Shown here piece by piece: positions 61,302 to 64,000 of a DNA stretch of 64,000 bases. The position numbers and the translations under genes were made by a program. Under the pieces are notes generated by a model. That model did no database searches, had not been told where the DNA came from, and saw only the letters and a program-made list of their open reading frames with translations. Within the stretch, counting starts at the first letter, position 1; each line of letters starts with the position of its first letter. Source of the stretch: Chryseobacterium ureilyticum. GTDB taxonomy: Bacteria; Bacteroidota; Bacteroidia; Flavobacteriales; Weeksellaceae. The stretch is taken from contig NZ_FTOL01000006.1 in the NCBI RefSeq assembly GCF_900156735.1, positions 124,001 through 188,000 of the forward strand, written 5' to 3'.

Positions 61302-62300
61302 ATGAGCGAAGAAGTTAAAAAATTCAAAATAACTATAGACGGACAGACTACTGAAGTTTTGCCTGGTACTTCTATTCTGGAAGCTGCGAGACAAATCGGT
61401 GGTAAATCTGTACCTCCTGCTATGTGTTACTACAGCAAACTGGAGACCAGTGGAGGAAGATGTAGAACTTGTCTTGTAGAAGTTTCCAAAGGATCTGAAG
61501 CAGACCCACGTCCTATGCCGAAGTTGGTAGCAAGCTGCAGAACTAATGTAATGGACGGTATGGAAGTAAAAAACCTTACTTCTGAGAAAGCTCAGGAAGG
61601 AAGAAAAGCGGTTACCGAATTCTTATTGGTAAATCACCCGCTAGACTGTCCTGTTTGTGATCAGGCTGGTGAATGCCACCTTCAGGATCTTGGATATGAG
61701 CATGGAAATCTTGAGACAAGAACAGAATTCGAAAGAAATACTTACGAAGCTGACGATCTTGGACCAAACATCAAGCTGAACATGAACCGTTGTATTCTTT
61801 GTGCAAGATGTGTATTAACTGCTAATCAGCTTACAGAAACAAGAGAACACGGTATTCTTTTCAGAGGAGATCATGCTGAAATTTCTACTTACTTAAATAA
61901 AGCTTTAGACAATGACTTCATCGGAAACATTATTGATGTTTGTCCGGTAGGAGCATTAACAGACAGAACAGCTCGTTTTACAAGCAGAGTTTGGTTTACA
62001 AAGCCAATGAATGCTTCTTGTAAATGTGACAAGTGTTCTGGAAAAGCTGTAGTTTGGATGAAAGGTGATGAAGTCGTAAGAGTTACTGCCAGAAAAGACC
62101 AGTGGGGTGAAGTTGAAGAATTCATCTGTGATACATGCCGTTTCGAAAGAAAATCATTATCAGACTGGAACATCGAAGGTCCTAGACACATCGACAGACA
62201 TTCTGTAATTTCATTGAACCATTACGAAAAACCTAAGGATGAGCTAAGAGTTTTAGACAATCCAATGGCTAAGGAAATCAGTGAAAAAGACGAAAAATAA
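61302..62300 (+). CDS. nuoG: NADH-quinone oxidoreductase subunit G, short form
   Basis: 332 residues; E. coli-type NuoG has ~900. The N-terminal [2Fe-2S] domain is complete ('PAMCYYSKLETSGGRCRTCLVEV'), the HxxxC [4Fe-4S] N5 motif follows ('NHPLDCPVCDQAGECHLQD'), then 'NRCILCARCV' and 'VCPVGALTD' for N4, and a ~50-residue cysteine domain ('CKCDKCSGKAVVWMKGDEVVRV'). It stops where the molybdopterin-like domain would begin. This is a known variant of Flavobacteriia. Follows the barrel-protein gene by 41 bp. Confidence 0.93.
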   Translation: MSEEVKKFKITIDGQTTEVLPGTSILEAARQIGGKSVPPAMCYYSKLETSGGRCRTCLVEVSKGSEADPRPMPKLVASCRTNVMDGMEVKNLTSEKAQEGRKAVTEFLLVNHPLDCPVCDQAGECHLQDLGYEHGNLETRTEFERNTYEADDLGPNIKLNMNRCILCARCVLTANQLTETREHGILFRGDHAEISTYLNKALDNDFIGNIIDVCPVGALTDRTARFTSRVWFTKPMNASCKCDKCSGKAVVWMKGDEVVRVTARKDQWGEVEEFICDTCRFERKSLSDWNIEGPRHIDRHSVISLNHYEKPKDELRVLDNPMAKEISEKDEK

Positions 62301-62384
62301 TTTTAATTAAAAGACATCAGATTTCAGACTCCAGACTTCAGACCATCTGATATCTAGCATCTGACATCTAAATATCTAAATAAA

Positions 62385-63449
62385 ATGGATTTACTTACAT
62401 TTAAACTTATACTTGTACTAGCACTTTTCCTGCTATCGTTAACGATCGCAGCCTACTCTACCTGGGCAGAAAGAAAAGTAGCCTCTATCATGCAGGATAG
62501 AATTGGTCCTAACAGAGCTGGACCTTTCGGATTACTGCAACCTCTTGCTGACGGTGGAAAATTCTTCTTTAAGGAAGACTTTACGCCTGCCAATGCTGAA
62601 AGATTCCTTTTCGTATTGGGACCGGCTTTAGTAATGTTTATTTCATTGATCACAGGAGCAGTTATTCCTTGGGGTAAAAGTTTAAATATTGCAGGTACTT
62701 CTTTTGATCTTCAGGTTGCTAACATTGACGTTGGTGTACTTTTCATCATCGGAATGGCTTCCATCGGGGTTTACGGAATTATGATCGGAGGTTGGGCTTC
62801 GAACAACAAATATTCACTATTAGGTGCTATCCGTGCTTCTTCTCAGATGATTTCTTACGAATTGGCAATGGGATTAGCACTTCTTTCTATTATTATGATG
62901 GCTGGAAGTTTAGATTTGAAAGAAATCACTGAAAGTCAGACTCATGGGAAATTATGGGGAATTATTCCTTGGGTTTCAGGAATGAACTGGAATATTTTCT
63001 ATCAGCCGATCGCTTTCCTTGTATTCTTTGTAGCAGCTTTAGCTGAAACCAACAGACACCCGTTCGATTTACCTGAATGTGAATCTGAATTGGTAACAGG
63101 ATACTCTACAGAATACTCTTCCATGAAATTAGGTTTATATATGTTTGGGGAATACGTGAACATGTTTATTTCTAATGCTTTCATGGTAGTACTTTTCTTC
63201 GGAGGTTATAACTATCCTGGTATTGAATGGGTAACACAAAACTGGGGAGAAAACGTTGCAGGAATCTTAAGTATCGTAGCATTCTTAACGAAAACTGTAA
63301 TCGGAATTCTGATCTTCATGTGGATCAGATGGACGCTTCCAAGATTCAGATATGACCAGTTAATGCACTTAGGATGGAAAACATTAATTCCGATGGCATT
63401 GGTAAACCTATTAATTACAGGAGCTGTAATTTTAGCATTTGCAAACTAA
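62385..63449 (+). CDS. nuoH: NADH-quinone oxidoreductase subunit H
   Basis: 354 residues, membrane subunit forming the quinone tunnel and proton path. About eight transmembrane helices. Conserved loops: 'AERKVASIMQDRIGPNRAGPFGLLQPLADGGKFFFKED', 'GWASNNKYSLLGAIRASSQMISYELAMGL', 'ETNRHPFDLPECESELVTGYSTEYSSMKLGLYMFGEY' and 'RWTLPRFRYDQLMHLGWKTLIP'. The 84-bp gap after nuoG contains repeats of CATCTGA/CAGACT words. Confidence 0.97.
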   Translation: MDLLTFKLILVLALFLLSLTIAAYSTWAERKVASIMQDRIGPNRAGPFGLLQPLADGGKFFFKEDFTPANAERFLFVLGPALVMFISLITGAVIPWGKSLNIAGTSFDLQVANIDVGVLFIIGMASIGVYGIMIGGWASNNKYSLLGAIRASSQMISYELAMGLALLSIIMMAGSLDLKEITESQTHGKLWGIIPWVSGMNWNIFYQPIAFLVFFVAALAETNRHPFDLPECESELVTGYSTEYSSMKLGLYMFGEYVNMFISNAFMVVLFFGGYNYPGIEWVTQNWGENVAGILSIVAFLTKTVIGILIFMWIRWTLPRFRYDQLMHLGWKTLIPMALVNLLITGAVILAFAN

Positions 63450-63506
63450 GAGATAAGAATATATTTTTAATGCTGGATACAAGTTCAGCCTAAAAAAATT
63501 AAATAA

Positions 63507-64000
63507 ATGAAACTTACAAACAGATCAAAAGTTGTTTCCAATAAAGAAATGACCCTTGCTGAAAAAATCTATCTTCCTGCGATCTTTACCGGGATGGGGA
63601 TTACATTTAAGCATGCTGTAAGAACCGTGATAAAAGGTGCTCCCGCAGTATATTCGTATCCGGAAGTACAGAAACCAAGAACTACCATCTGGAGAGGTCA
63701 GCACGTTTTGAAAAGAGACGAAGAAGGCAGAGAAAGATGTACAGCTTGCGGACTTTGTGCGGTAGCTTGTCCTGCAGAAGCCATTACGATGACTGCTGCT
63801 GAAAGAACTAAAGAGGAAAGAGGACTTTACAGAGAAGAAAAATATGCTTCAGTATATGAAATCAATATGCTAAGATGTATTTTCTGCGGAATGTGTGAAG
63901 AAGCTTGTCCTAAATCTGCCATCTATCTTACAGACAGATTGGTAGACGTAGAAACCAACAGAGGCTCTTTCATCTATGGAAAAGATAAATTAGTTGAAAA
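63507..64000 (+). CDS. nuoI: NADH-quinone oxidoreductase subunit I (partial, runs off window)
   Basis: ATG at 63507; 164 residues visible and the frame is open to the last base. Two ferredoxin-type [4Fe-4S] motifs: 'CTACGLCAVACPAEAI' and 'CIFCGMCEEACPKSAI', carrying clusters N6a and N6b. The start region 'KLTNRSKVVSNKEMTLAEKIYLPAIFTGM' precedes the amphipathic helix that lies on the membrane. Later nuo genes (J-N) are expected to the right. Confidence 0.96.
   Translation, partial: MKLTNRSKVVSNKEMTLAEKIYLPAIFTGMGITFKHAVRTVIKGAPAVYSYPEVQKPRTTIWRGQHVLKRDEEGRERCTACGLCAVACPAEAITMTAAERTKEERGLYREEKYASVYEINMLRCIFCGMCEEACPKSAIYLTDRLVDVETNRGSFIYGKDKLVE

Overview
The window looks like a chromosome segment of a Flavobacteriia member of the Chryseobacterium type (Weeksellaceae). 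Reasons seen in the sequence: AT-rich DNA, Bacteroidetes-type promoters (TTG, about 20 nt, TAnnTTTG), few Shine-Dalgarno sites, a T9SS-type C-terminal sorting domain, double-glycine 'bacteriocin-like' peptides, and an NADH dehydrogenase operon with separate nuoC and nuoD and a short NuoG. The genus is an inference; no rRNA is present.

Layout. Positions 1-4700 are ordinary chromosome: the start of a probable Na+/H+ antiporter, an AraC regulator, a membrane protein, a PhoD-type phosphatase and a DUF5694 protein. From 4938 to 43804 two integrative elements sit in tandem at the 3' end of one CAT-anticodon tRNA (43762-43835). The tRNA 3' end occurs three times: 22 bp at 4938, 49 bp at 22275, and the intact gene. 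Each element has its own tyrosine recombinase beside the middle copy, and each has a private short repeat near both of its ends that could be an integrase arm site. From 43898 to the end is core chromosome: mce, rbfA, a LolE/FtsX-like permease, a secreted endonuclease, aroE, a DUF349 protein, ribD, two bacteriocin-like peptides, a YigZ protein, a zinc peptidase, an acetyltransferase, and then nuoA-B-C-D-E-F, an outer-membrane-type protein, nuoG, nuoH and a truncated nuoI.

Element A (about 17.3 kb) carries a replication initiator, an excisionase-like HTH protein and a viroplasmin-RNase H. It also carries a tight operon read right to left from 11584 to 5036: two small proteins, an OLD-type ATPase-TOPRIM nuclease, a multi-pass membrane protein, a second ABC-type ATPase with a long novel N-terminus, and an HNH nuclease. 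The last two resemble Septu PtuA/PtuB; the whole set is the best candidate here for an undescribed defence system. Its second cargo is a contact-toxin module: adaptor-like protein, LysM-DUF4280 (PAAR-like) protein, GH19-like muralytic effector, secreted putative immunity protein.

Element B (about 21.5 kb) carries a polymerase-palm-like protein, a HEPN-like protein and a second toxin module of the same design with a two-enzyme muralytic effector. It then has a cassette zone in which a DUF262/DUF1524 protein and an AbiV protein lie between attC-like palindromes, followed by a BcgI-like fused nuclease-methylase with its specificity subunit, and ArdA next to the tRNA end. A related hairpin of about 160 bp stands directly upstream of the toxin module in both elements. 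No relaxase or conjugation machinery was recognised in either element.
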